The notes: generated by a model not told the origin, from the sequence alone. DNA of 32,160 nucleotides from Geobacter sp. (GCA_025360785.1 JANYBN010000196.1:1-32160); one strand, 5' to 3'. Counted from the stretch's first letter, positions 21,070-27,917 are shown. Numbers and translations: made by a program.

Positions 21070-21200
21070 AAGCAAACCTCCCGTAGTGAATTGATAATAT
21101 CATGCTATCAAAAGATTAATCAGTGTCAAGAGACTGAAAGTGACAGACAACTCCCTTTCCTTCGAGGCAGCTTGGCGACGGCGGCATTTGTCCCTTCTCC

Positions 21201-21215
21201 TGACATGCTATGTCA
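21201..21215. promoter_or_regulatory. Palindrome TGACATGCTATGTCA, candidate operator
   Basis: Perfect 6-base arms (TGACAT / ATGTCA) surround a 3-base centre in the divergent region between the lipoprotein gene and the small gene at 21282. A further ATGTCA half-site lies at 21246-21251. No matching regulator can be named. Confidence 0.35.
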
Positions 21216-21226
21216 ATGGTGGATAA

Positions 21227-21241
21227 TGGCTTTTTTTGTGC
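21227..21241 (+). promoter_or_regulatory. Candidate sigma-54-like -24/-12 element
   Basis: TGGC at 21227-21230 and GTGC at 21238-21241 put GG and GC at the exact -24/-12 spacing of RpoN promoters, with a T-run between them. It lies about 40 bases upstream of the ATG at 21282. The inner positions (ACG, TTGC) match poorly, so this is tentative. Confidence 0.28.
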
Positions 21242-21281
21242 CTATATGTCATAATATATGCGTGAAAAGGGGGTGTTAGAA

Positions 21282-21503
21282 ATGAGATGTGAATACGCAG
21301 ATGGTGTTAAGGTTGATTATACAGGACCGCTTCAGGTAACGAAAGGGCAGGAAGTAAATATTTTTATCAAGGAAGAGTTGATTCCTGAGGATATCCAGCT
21401 TGATCTGGATATGGCTCTGTTTAAAAACAGTTGTGTAGATATGAGGGCCATTGCCGAGACCGTACAGAAAACCTACGGCAACAAGGCATGTATTCATGAA
21501 TAG
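21282..21503 (+). CDS. Small hypothetical protein (73 residues)
   Basis: I do not recognise this small soluble protein. It starts MRCEYADGVKVDYTG, has a central IFIKEELIPEDIQLDLD stretch rich in acidic residues, and ends with a predicted helix (MRAIAETVQKTYGN) and two of its cysteines (KNSC and KACIHE). The ATG at 21282 is preceded by AGGGGGTG about 8 bases upstream. An in-frame ATG at 21258 lacks a ribosome binding site. A strong GC hairpin (21567-21593) follows about 60 bases beyond the stop, and a palindrome and possible -24/-12 element precede it. This supports a real single-gene transcript. Confidence 0.6.
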   Translation: MRCEYADGVKVDYTGPLQVTKGQEVNIFIKEELIPEDIQLDLDMALFKNSCVDMRAIAETVQKTYGNKACIHE

Positions 21504-21566
21504 TAAATAAGTAGTTTCCGTTCGGAAACATGCGCAACAGATGTTATGTTAATGAAGTGAATAGAG

Positions 21567-21593
21567 CGGCCCGTCGGAGTTTCCGGCGGGCCG
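21567..21593 (+). terminator. Strong GC hairpin after the small hypothetical gene
   Basis: CGGCCCG-T-CGGA and TCCG-G-CGGGCCG pair around a GTT loop, giving an 11-base-pair stem with one internal mismatch. Only a short TTCT follows, so it is a weak-tailed intrinsic terminator. Confidence 0.55.
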
Positions 21594-21766
21594 TTCTAAG
21601 ATCTCAGCGGTTTAATTGGATCAGAACGCGTTGTATTGATGTGTGTCATTGTGTTCTAATTTGCACTATGCTGTCTATTTGTGTTTCACATACTCATGGT
21701 TATTACTGGTAAGTTCCGTCAATATCGTTCTCAGGATTTGTCTCTCTGACTATGTGCAAAAATCTT
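21594..21766. other. Unannotated AT-rich intergenic stretch
   Basis: Together with the flanking hairpin and the repeat element, this makes up a gap of about 450 bases between genes. I see no convincing open reading frame with a ribosome binding site and no RNA motif in these bases. Confidence 0.4.
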
Positions 21767-21769
21767 TTA

Positions 21770-21921
21770 TTTAACAGGGATGGACAGGATACACAGAATA
21801 ACTTCCAGAATTTCCAAGATACGCCAACTACACCACGGTGTATCAGCGTGTTTCATTTTCGTGTCATATTTAAAAGCTTTTCAGGTTACAAAAGCTTCTC
21901 ATCCTGTTTATCCATGTTAAA
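21770..21921. repeat. Inverted-repeat-bounded element of about 150 bases
   Basis: The left end (21770-21790) and the reverse complement of the right end (21901-21921) match at 18 of 21 positions, and both contain the ACAGGAT core. The interior holds a short palindrome, TACACC-AC-GGTGTA, and no reading frame. The sequence type (AACAGG...GGACAGGAT) resembles short dispersed intergenic repeats seen in many bacterial genomes, as far as I recall. It could be a MITE- or REP-like element without its own transposase. Confidence 0.5.
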
Positions 21922-21956
21922 ATGACTTTGACTATCTGAGCAGGCACAATTACCGC

Positions 21957-22601
21957 CTACTTTCGCACAAATATCTCTTTAGCCAGATTGGTATCGATGG
22001 CAAATTCCGAATAGCCGACCCGGAAGATGTAGGACGGATACGCCTGAACCAGCACTATTTTGTTGCCAGGCAGCACCCCCATCGCCATCAGCTTCTGCAT
22101 CTTCTTGTTATCTTCAGTCTGGATGTAGGCGATCTCCCCCTCCTGGCCCGATTTGAACTCGGTCAGCGGCACAACACCCAGATCACCCTCGGCCCGGGCC
22201 TGGGCACAGCATTCTCCCGGCGGGATCGGCTTGCCGTGAGGACAGGTCGTCGGGTGATTGAGCATAGTGCAGACCTTGACATCAGCACCCTCGTTGAGCA
22301 GGTGCTCGAACTGGCAGGCCTTGAATTCGCCATCGTCACCGCGAATGTTGAGTACGTCCATCATCAGACGTTCCGCCAACCGGTGGCGGCGGATGGTCAT
22401 CTTCCCCTCATTAATCCCTTCGGGGCGGAAGTAGATCATGCCCTGGCGGATCTCGATCATGGCATAACCGGTCAGTTCGCGATATGCCGGGTCATCCGCA
22501 GGAAAATCCATCTTCTCCGGGTCGAGAAATGCCGCCCCACCCTCTTCCACCGCGATCCACAACGCCTCCAATATCTCTTCTGCCTTTTCCGAAAGTTTCA
22601 T
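21957..22601 (-). CDS. DtxR-family metal-dependent regulator fused to FeoA domain
   Basis: This 214-residue protein combines a DtxR/MntR-like repressor with a C-terminal FeoA (SH3-like) domain. The N-terminal part (about 1-85) is a winged-helix-like region ending in RRHRLAERLMMDVL. The metal-site motif CxxEH is present as C96, E99 and H100, followed by the CTMLNHPTTCPHGKPIP segment (111-127) typical of the dimerisation and metal domain. The FeoA part covers about 140-214 (LMAMGVLPGNKI). The family senses ferrous iron or manganese and represses uptake genes; here it probably controls its own feo operon. It is the last gene of that operon. Its ATG overlaps the upstream stop by 4 bases, with AAAGGAG 7 bases upstream. 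Confidence 0.9.
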   Translation of the reverse strand: MKLSEKAEEILEALWIAVEEGGAAFLDPEKMDFPADDPAYRELTGYAMIEIRQGMIYFRPEGINEGKMTIRRHRLAERLMMDVLNIRGDDGEFKACQFEHLLNEGADVKVCTMLNHPTTCPHGKPIPPGECCAQARAEGDLGVVPLTEFKSGQEGEIAYIQTEDNKKMQKLMAMGVLPGNKIVLVQAYPSYIFRVGYSEFAIDTNLAKEIFVRK

Positions 22602-22786
22602 TGTTCGTCTCCTTTATGAGTATTCTTACCGAAAATCGTTTTCAGTTTCTTGACAACACCAGACTCCAGCGGGTTCTTGTAGTTGCAGCGCGGGCAGTGG
22701 ACGCTGTGACAGCCGCTGGAACAGCCGCCGCATCCCTTCTTGCCGTTTTCTTCATCAAATTCTAAACCGCAGAATCCGCAGATCAT
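22598..22786 (-). CDS. Seven-cysteine small protein of the feo operon
   Basis: This 62-residue protein lies between feoB and the DtxR-FeoA gene and overlaps both by 4 bases (ATGA), so the three are translationally coupled. Seven cysteines fall in its first 34 residues: C3-x2-C6, C19-x2-C22, C26 and C31-x2-C34 (CPRC). A basic tail rich in Lys follows. It has no membrane segment, so it is not the usual FeoB-associated Cys-rich membrane protein. It could be a rubredoxin- or zinc-ribbon-like fold or an iron chaperone helping FeoB, but neither is shown by sequence. Confidence 0.8.
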   Translation of the reverse strand: MICGFCGLEFDEENGKKGCGGCSSGCHSVHCPRCNYKNPLESGVVKKLKTIFGKNTHKGDEQ

Positions 22787-24768
22787 GACAGTAACCCCGT
22801 CACCAGCAGCGCCTTGTTCAACACATAACCGCTGCCGAAGGCGAACAGGCTGACAAAAATGCCGATCGCACCGGCCACCTTCCAGCCGCGTTCCTTTTTC
22901 ATAATCAGGAACTGGGCGACACAGGGGATGAACAGAGTCAGGGTCACGGCGGCGACAGTCAACTGACGGGCATCCATCAGCCCCTTGGTCTGCAGTTCAT
23001 AGAGACCGGCAGCACCGTAATCACGGCGGAAGAAACCGAAGATGAAGGCCACCGCAGTCTCCCTCGGCAGACCGATGGATGCCATCACAGGGGTCATGGC
23101 GTTTATCATTACTTCGAAGAAGCCGGTGATTTTGCCGAGCCAGAGCAGCACCGAGGCCAGCACGAACAGCGGCAGAATCTCCATGAAGTACCACTGCATG
23201 CGGGTATAGGTCTTGGTGATCACGTTGCCGACCTGAGGCAGCCGCATCGGGGGAATCTCCATATAAAACATCGGCGCCTCACCGGGGAGGATTCTTGCCG
23301 AGAGCATCCCGACAACGATGAACAGCAGCAGCAGACAACCACCCCACACCGCCAGGGCCCCGGGAAACTTGGAAAGGAGCGACATGATCACCCCCAATTG
23401 GGCCGAACAGGGAATTGCCAGCGAGAGGAGGATAGTGGCTATAATCCGCTCACGGGTCGTTTCCAGGGTTCGGGTAACCATGGTTGCCATCGTGTCGCAG
23501 CCGAAACCAAGCACCATAGGGATCACCGCCCGGCCGCTCATGCCGAAATGCTTGAAGAGTCGGTCCACCAGCAGCGCCAGACGCGGGAAGTAACCGGTAT
23601 CCTCCAGAAAGGAGAAGAAAATGAAGAAGGTGGCCACGATCGGCAGGATGATGCCGACGGCGTAACGGATGCCGAGAGTGATGATGCCGTATTCACCTAC
23701 GAACAGCTCCTGGATGACCTCCCAGGGGATCAGCGCCTTGATCGTAGAGGTTATCCAGGGATTGAAGATCTCAACAAATATCTGCTTTTCCAGAAAGTCA
23801 ACCACAGTGCCGGCTCCAAAGACCCCGACGAACTGATAAAGTCCGAAATAGAGCACGATAAGCAGCATCGGCATGCCGGTCAGCGGCTGGACCGCCAGGC
23901 GCGACAAACGTTCCGCCGCTGTCACTACCCGCTTTTCCGGAGCGAAAAAGACGCCGTTCACGATCCGACGCCCCATCTCGTTCCGTTCCAGCGACAGGTC
24001 GAGATGGAATGATTCGCGGCGATCGAAAGCGATCTCACGCACCTTCTCGGCCAGAGCGGCATAGCCGTCACCCTCGCGTTGGCTTACCAGTTCGGTTATT
24101 TCTTCATCCTGCTGCAACAGCAGCAGCGCCAGGGCGCGCCTTGAGAGTATGTAGTCGCTCTGCATCAGACCGGCAACCTCGTTGATATCACGCTCCAGCA
24201 GGCGGCTGTATTCAAAACGCTGCTGTTCGCAGGGGCAGCGATAGGCACTCATTGCCGCGCGGATTTCATCAATTCCGCGCTTGCGGGCAGTGGCCGCCCC
24301 GATTACCGGAATGCCGAGCTTCTGCTGAAGCAGTTCAAGATCGATGGAGAGCCCCATCCGCTCGGCTTCATCCATGATATTGACGACCAGGATCACCGGC
24401 AGTCCGGCTTCAATCAACTGTATCGTCATGGCCAGCATCCGCTCCAGGTTGCGGGCATCCAGCACGTGAATCACCAGATCCGGAGTCTCGTGCAGCAGGA
24501 TCTCACGCGCCACCCGCTCCTCTTCGGTGATGGTGTGAATCGAATACATGCCGGGAGTGTCGATCACCTCCCATTGCTGTCCATTGACAGTTGCATTCCC
24601 CCGAGACACTTCCACAGAAGTGCCAGGATAATTGGAAACGGTGACATAAGCACCGGTCAAGGCGTTGAACAGCACGCTCTTGCCGACGTTTGGATTGCCC
24701 ACCAGTGCAACTTTCCTGGCGTTTCCGCTAAAAGTTGTTTCTGTCTGTTTGCTGCAGCATGTAGCCAT
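22783..24768 (-). CDS. feoB: Ferrous iron transporter FeoB
   Basis: FeoB is the inner-membrane Fe2+ uptake protein with a cytoplasmic G domain. The 661-residue sequence has G1 GNPNVGKS (24-31), G2 around T50 in SNYPGT, G3 DTPG (70-73) and G4 NIMD (130-133). A helical domain follows, then a polytopic membrane part with two Gate-like regions (IIPMVLGFGCDTMATMVTR region and the FGFFRRDYGAAGLY region). The start at 24768 (MATCC) has AAGGAA 7 bases upstream. The in-frame ATG at 24807 lies next to the fur terminator and has no ribosome binding site. The N-terminal CC pair is a small oddity. Downstream genes overlap it by 4 bases, and the FeoA domain is supplied by the DtxR-FeoA fusion protein. Confidence 0.95.
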   Translation of the reverse strand: MATCCSKQTETTFSGNARKVALVGNPNVGKSVLFNALTGAYVTVSNYPGTSVEVSRGNATVNGQQWEVIDTPGMYSIHTITEEERVAREILLHETPDLVIHVLDARNLERMLAMTIQLIEAGLPVILVVNIMDEAERMGLSIDLELLQQKLGIPVIGAATARKRGIDEIRAAMSAYRCPCEQQRFEYSRLLERDINEVAGLMQSDYILSRRALALLLLQQDEEITELVSQREGDGYAALAEKVREIAFDRRESFHLDLSLERNEMGRRIVNGVFFAPEKRVVTAAERLSRLAVQPLTGMPMLLIVLYFGLYQFVGVFGAGTVVDFLEKQIFVEIFNPWITSTIKALIPWEVIQELFVGEYGIITLGIRYAVGIILPIVATFFIFFSFLEDTGYFPRLALLVDRLFKHFGMSGRAVIPMVLGFGCDTMATMVTRTLETTRERIIATILLSLAIPCSAQLGVIMSLLSKFPGALAVWGGCLLLLFIVVGMLSARILPGEAPMFYMEIPPMRLPQVGNVITKTYTRMQWYFMEILPLFVLASVLLWLGKITGFFEVMINAMTPVMASIGLPRETAVAFIFGFFRRDYGAAGLYELQTKGLMDARQLTVAAVTLTLFIPCVAQFLIMKKERGWKVAGAIGIFVSLFAFGSGYVLNKALLVTGLLS

Positions 24769-24786
24769 AATATTCTTCCTTGTTAT

Positions 24787-24805
24787 GCTTTTGACATTCA
24801 TTTTC
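24787..24805 (-). promoter_or_regulatory. Fur-box-like site upstream of feoB
   Basis: Read on the minus strand, the 19 bases match the classic Fur box at 12 of 19 positions (GAAAATGAATGTCA core). The site lies between the fur terminator and the feoB start, where iron repression would be expected. No clear -35/-10 pair was found here. Confidence 0.35.
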
Positions 24806-24816
24806 ATTTGACTGCT

Positions 24817-24845
24817 AAAAAAACCCCCTCTCCGTTTGGAGAGGG
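24817..24845 (-). terminator. Intrinsic terminator between fur and feoB
   Basis: On the minus strand, CCCTCTCC-AAAC-GGAGAGGG forms a perfect 8-base-pair stem followed by GG and a T-run (24823-24817). It ends the fur transcript 16 bases past the stop. Partial read-through could supply feoB. Confidence 0.85.
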
Positions 24846-24860
24846 TTCGGTAAGGGTAAA

Positions 24861-25292
24861 TTAATTTCTACAGACGGCGCAGAGGCCATAGATCTCCATC
24901 TTATGGTTTTTGATCAGGAAACCGTGACGTGCGGCGATTTCATTCTGCAGCTTTTCGATGGTTTCATCTTCAAATTCTACGATGGAGTTGCAGCCGGTAC
25001 AGACCAGGTGGTCATGATGCTCACCGGCCACGACATGCTCATAACGGGTCTGGCCGTCATGCAGCAGGATTTCGCGGGCCAGGCCGGCCTCCGCAAACAG
25101 CTTGAGAGTGCGATACACCGTGGCATGGCCAATACCGGGATTACTGGACTTTATTTTAAGGTAGAGTTCTTCAACGCTGACGTGCTGATGAGTAGAAAGG
25201 AAGATATCGAGGATGATATCGCGCTGACGGGTGGATCTGAGACCTTTGGCCGCCGCAAAATTCTGAAATGCCTTCTTCTTTTCGAGAATCAT
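24861..25292 (-). CDS. fur: Ferric uptake regulator family protein (Fur)
   Basis: This 143-residue metal-responsive repressor has a winged helix (about 15-85, with TRQRDIILDIF and the recognition segment GIGHATVYRTLKLF). The dimerisation and metal domain contains HDHLVCTGC and a C-terminal CAVC. The two CxxC pairs form the structural zinc site; His residues in GEHHDHLVC fit the regulatory site. Fe2+-loaded Fur normally represses iron uptake genes. The position directly upstream of feoB and a DtxR-FeoA gene favours Fur over PerR or Zur, although family members can be hard to separate. AAGGAGG sits 4 bases upstream of the ATG at 25292. Confidence 0.9.
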   Translation of the reverse strand: MILEKKKAFQNFAAAKGLRSTRQRDIILDIFLSTHQHVSVEELYLKIKSSNPGIGHATVYRTLKLFAEAGLAREILLHDGQTRYEHVVAGEHHDHLVCTGCNSIVEFEDETIEKLQNEIAARHGFLIKNHKMEIYGLCAVCRN

Positions 25293-25304
25293 TTGCCCTC
25301 CTTA

Positions 25305-25321
25305 TTGAACATGAATATCAA
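25305..25321 (-). promoter_or_regulatory. Possible Fur autoregulatory site
   Basis: Read on the minus strand, TTGATATTCATGTTCAA is an imperfect palindrome that begins within the -10 element of the fur promoter. Its AT-rich TTGA/TCAA pattern fits a degenerate Fur box, but the match is modest. Confidence 0.28.
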
Positions 25322-25348
25322 TATAGAGAGAGCGAATGAGATTGGCAA
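25320..25348 (-). promoter_or_regulatory. Sigma-70 promoter of fur
   Basis: On the minus strand, TTGCCA (25348-25343) and TATATT (25325-25320) are separated by exactly 17 bases, each matching 5 of 6 consensus bases. The expected start site leaves a leader of about 20 bases before the fur ATG. Confidence 0.65.
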
Positions 25349-25375
25349 GTAAAATCTACAGGCGGGAAATATTTA

Positions 25376-26269
25376 TTATGCTTTACGGGAATCCAACAGA
25401 TGCCGACCCATCCAATTCTTGGCAAACTGGTAGGCGGTCCTGCCGCAGCGCTTGCTCTTGTCGTGCGACCACTGGATTGCGTCCCGCTCGATATCGTCGG
25501 TCCAGGGAATATTTACCTTTTGCATACTGCTTTCTTTCTCAATATTCAGGCGTACCGCATCCAGGTAGCGATCCTGAGAAAACGCATAGAAAGCGACCCA
25601 GATACCGAAACGGTCTGAGAGGGAAACCTTCTCCTCCATCGCCTCGCTCTGCTGCAGCTCTCCTTTGACAAACTTGCCGCCCAGGTGATCGGATTCATAT
25701 TCAGGCAACAGGTGACGCCGGTTGGAGGTTACATAGATAAGAACATTCTCTGGTGCCGAATAGACCGAGCCGTCGAGGGCGCTTTTCAGCATCTTGTAAC
25801 TGAGCTCTCCTACTTCAAAGGTCAAATCATCACAAAGCAGGATAAACCGATACGGCTGGTTCTCAACAGCATTGAATATTTCCGACAGATAGATAAGATC
25901 TTCCTTTTCCACTTGGATGAATCGTAACCCCTGTGGTGAAAATTCGTTCAGCAGCGCCTTGACGATAGATGACTTGCCGGAACCGCGCGATCCCCACAAG
26001 AGGGCGTTATTTGCCGGCAGACCGGCCAGAAACTGGCGGGTGTTGCTGACCATTATTTCTTTTTGTTCTTCGACGCCGATCAGTTCGTTGAGTGTGGTTG
26101 TATCGGTGACCCTGACCGGTTCAAGATACCCGGAGAAAGAGTGGCGCCGCCAGTTGGCAGCGGGGCAATGTTCCCAGTCAATCTTTGCCACAGCTTTGGG
26201 GAGCAGCATTTCTACAGAACCCAACACGCGTTCGAGCTGGGCGACAACTTCAGGTTTCAAATTGAACAT
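25376..26269 (-). CDS. DUF815-type AAA+ ATP-binding protein
   Basis: This 297-residue P-loop ATPase of the DUF815 family has an N-terminal helical region (about 1-55) and Walker A GSRGSGKSS (93-101). Walker B is LLCDD (144-148), the family signature LKSALDG follows, and sensor-1 lies in VTSNRRHLLPE (180-190). A C-terminal region contains DRFG and a helical lid. The family role is not established. The single copy and conserved arginines suggest a chaperone- or loader-like function. The ATG at 26269 is chosen over an in-frame GTG at 26302; the ribosome binding site (AGAGAG) is weak. It stops 84 bases before the fur start on the same strand, and the fur promoter lies between, so it is probably transcribed separately. 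Confidence 0.85.
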   Translation of the reverse strand: MFNLKPEVVAQLERVLGSVEMLLPKAVAKIDWEHCPAANWRRHSFSGYLEPVRVTDTTTLNELIGVEEQKEIMVSNTRQFLAGLPANNALLWGSRGSGKSSIVKALLNEFSPQGLRFIQVEKEDLIYLSEIFNAVENQPYRFILLCDDLTFEVGELSYKMLKSALDGSVYSAPENVLIYVTSNRRHLLPEYESDHLGGKFVKGELQQSEAMEEKVSLSDRFGIWVAFYAFSQDRYLDAVRLNIEKESSMQKVNIPWTDDIERDAIQWSHDKSKRCGRTAYQFAKNWMGRHLLDSRKA

Positions 26270-26365
26270 GGTGTTTGATCTCTCTTTAAAAAAATTTGGC
26301 ACTTAATGCATGTTACCGGCAGGGCTAACTATCTGGGAAAAGGCACTATAATGCGAGTTTCCTGT

Positions 26366-26384
26366 ATACGACATCCGGTCGTAT
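26366..26384. repeat. Inverted repeat ATACGAC-ATCCG-GTCGTAT
   Basis: Perfect 7-base arms surround a 5-base centre in the gap between the ATPase gene and the toxin-antitoxin islet. A TATAAT box lies just upstream on the plus strand (26347-26352). It may be an operator, but no regulator is evident. Confidence 0.35.
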
Positions 26385-26496
26385 GCTGTCAAATCAAAAA
26401 ACCTGACCGTTGTTTATAACAATCTCTTTCAGATCAGGCATTCCGGATGCTATAAATATTTTGCCTAACATTGAAGGTTTACGCTCAACAATACAT

Positions 26497-26527
26497 CTTG
26501 ATTAGTTCACAATAAAACTTGATTAGT
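26497..26527 (+). promoter_or_regulatory. Twin direct repeats upstream of the HigBA-like pair
   Basis: CTTGATTAGT occurs exactly twice, at 26497-26506 and 26518-26527, with a 21-base period equal to two DNA helical turns. The second copy ends 25 bases before the toxin start. Type II toxin-antitoxin operons are usually autorepressed, so these are candidate operator half-sites. Confidence 0.5.
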
Positions 26528-26552
26528 CGTAATCCAAAGGATACAATTTACC

Positions 26553-26882
26553 ATGACAGATTCAGCATATCTGCTTGAGTATTATCAGAAGGAAAACGGA
26601 GACATACAGTTCAGGGATTGGCTGCATTCTCTTCGTGATTTACAAGCGATTGAACGTATCCGAGCGCGGCTTGCCAGAGTAAGAGTCGGTAACTTCGGAA
26701 ATGTAAAGCCCTTGGGTGATAGTGTTATTGAACTCAAGATCGACCATGGCCCCGGCTATCGCGTTTATTATGCAATGAGTGGCAAGACTGTTGTGCTGCT
26801 ACTTATTGGCGGTGACAAGTCAACACAGCGCAAGGACATTGAGACAGCAAAGCATTACTGGAAAGATTATAAAGGAGAATAA
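26553..26882 (+). CDS. HigB/RelE-superfamily toxin of a type II pair
   Basis: This 109-residue protein belongs to the addiction-module killer protein group (phage-derived Gp49/HigB-like). Marker segments are the central ELKIDHGPGYRVYY (60-73) and the C-terminal LLIGGDKSTQRKDI (83-96), both diagnostic for the family. Relatives cleave mRNA at the ribosome. Toxin-first order and the following antitoxin gene only 2 bases away are typical of this group. AAGGAT lies about 9-10 bases upstream of the ATG. Tandem repeats just upstream may be the operator. Confidence 0.88.
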   Translation: MTDSAYLLEYYQKENGDIQFRDWLHSLRDLQAIERIRARLARVRVGNFGNVKPLGDSVIELKIDHGPGYRVYYAMSGKTVVLLLIGGDKSTQRKDIETAKHYWKDYKGE

Positions 26883-26884
26883 AT

Positions 26885-27193
26885 ATGGCCGGGAAATCAG
26901 TACCGTATGAGGATGATCTTTATGAATGGCTGCAAGACCCAAAGAACGCGGCGGGATACTTGACGGCGGTTATTGAAGACGGAGACAGGGAGGCATTTCT
27001 GCTGGCCTTGCGTGACGTTGCCAAGGCGCGGGGTGGAATGGCCACCGTTGCCGAAAAAGCGCAATTAGGTAGAGAGAGTCTTTACAAGATGCTTTCGAAG
27101 CGGGGCAATCCGGAGTTTAAAAGTATTGCCAGTGTTCTACACGGGATGGGATTGCGTTTGACGGTGGAGCCTGAAGAGAAATTGGCGGCGTAG
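26885..27193 (+). CDS. HigA-like antitoxin (HTH addiction-module antidote)
   Basis: This 102-residue antidote protein has an N-terminal acidic segment (YEDDLYEWLQDPKNAAGYL) and a helix-turn-helix covering about 50-92 (MATVAEKAQLGRESLYKMLS, then IASVLHGMGLRL). It should neutralise the toxin encoded 2 bases upstream and repress the operon. AAGGAG inside the toxin's last codons serves as its ribosome binding site, so expression is coupled. The family match, close to the HI1420-type antidotes, is clear. Confidence 0.88.
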   Translation: MAGKSVPYEDDLYEWLQDPKNAAGYLTAVIEDGDREAFLLALRDVAKARGGMATVAEKAQLGRESLYKMLSKRGNPEFKSIASVLHGMGLRLTVEPEEKLAA

Positions 27194-27358
27194 TCTCGTC
27201 ATCTTTCTGCAGATAGACGGCCGCTCGACAAGCCATGTTGCATCTGAGCTGCCTGGCCCGATGACAACCGCACAAACTCCTGACGAGTTTCTGCGAGGAT
27301 ATCAGGGAATGTTTCAGGATATGATATTCTACCTGCATCTGGCTCAAACAGAATTTAT

Positions 27359-27398
27359 TTGACCGCATCACGTCCGTAACGTACACTTTGTACAAGTG
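27359..27398 (+). promoter_or_regulatory. Promoter and YefM-type operator of the Phd/RelE pair
   Basis: TTGACC (27359-27364) and TACACT (27382-27387) have 17-base spacing. Overlapping the -10 is CACTT-TGTAC-AAGTG (27384-27398), a palindrome containing the core TGTACA (27389-27394). A near copy, CGTACA, lies at 27380-27385. The TGTACA core is the known recognition element of E. coli YefM-YoeB, whose antitoxin belongs to the same Phd/YefM family. Confidence 0.6.
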
Positions 27399-27410
27399 GA
27401 GGTTGTCGCA

Positions 27411-27659
27411 ATGACTAATATATCAACAGCAGTAGCCCGCAATGATTTTGCCGATGTCATCAACCGGGCATCGTTCGGCAAGGAAAGATTCGTCCTGACC
27501 AGGCGAGGGAAAAAAGTAGTCGCTATTGTGCCGGTTGAAGACCTGGAACTTCTCGAAGAGATGGAAGACCGAATGGATGTTGAAGCGGCAAAGGCGGCTC
27601 TGGCAGAATCAGGCGAGCGCGTTTCCTATCAGGATCTGCGGCGTGACTTGGGGCTTTAA
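27411..27659 (+). CDS. Phd/YefM-family antitoxin
   Basis: This 82-residue antitoxin has the Phd/YefM N-terminal DNA-binding fold (STAVARNDFADVINRASFG, then RFVLTRRGKKVVAIVPVEDLE) and a charged C-terminal tail that would wrap the toxin. The ATG at 27411 has GGAGG 8 bases upstream; an in-frame GTG at 27396 lies within the operator and is rejected. The toxin gene begins at the base after its stop. The operator palindrome with a TGTACA core directly upstream supports autoregulation. Confidence 0.9.
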   Translation: MTNISTAVARNDFADVINRASFGKERFVLTRRGKKVVAIVPVEDLELLEEMEDRMDVEAAKAALAESGERVSYQDLRRDLGL

Positions 27660-27917
27660 ATGACGTATCGGATTGAATTGACCAAGTCGGCTGTCCGGGA
27701 TTTATCGGCTATCCCCAAACAAATTCTGAAACGGGTGGACGCCTGTATTCTCGGACTGGCGAACGATCCGATGCCGCCTGGAGTAAAAAAGCTTAAGAAC
27801 AGCGATGGTCTGTACCGTGTACGAGTAAGCGATTATCGCATCATTTACAGCATAGAGCAGGACATTTTAACGTTGCTGATTATAAACATAGGACACCGGC
27901 GGGAAGTATACCGATGA
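27660..27917 (+). CDS. RelE/ParE-family toxin
   Basis: This 85-residue RelE-type toxin has the N-terminal pattern YRIELTKSAVRDLSAIPK, the middle GVKKLKNSDGLYRVRVSDYRIIYSI and a C-terminal IGHRREVYR. These hold the basic and tyrosine residues used by RelE relatives to bind and cut mRNA in the ribosome. The gene directly abuts the antitoxin stop (TAAATG), so the two are translationally coupled. The protein appears full length. Confidence 0.9.
   Translation: MTYRIELTKSAVRDLSAIPKQILKRVDACILGLANDPMPPGVKKLKNSDGLYRVRVSDYRIIYSIEQDILTLLIINIGHRREVYR

Noticed and set aside
21276-21497. 73-codon minus-strand frame opposite the small gene at 21282
   Set aside because: The plus frame has a better ribosome binding site and a downstream hairpin, and this frame has neither.
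21530-21712. 60-codon plus-strand frame in the gap after the small hypothetical gene
   Set aside because: It spans the terminator hairpin, has no ribosome binding site and has no recognisable domain.
24769-24807. Upstream feoB start at 24807
   Set aside because: It sits beside the fur terminator, has no ribosome binding site and adds residues not typical of FeoB.
27261-27362. 33-codon plus-strand frame (MTTAQTPDEF...) between the two toxin-antitoxin pairs
   Set aside because: No ribosome binding site precedes it and no homology is recognised. Its last bases form the -35 of the next operon.
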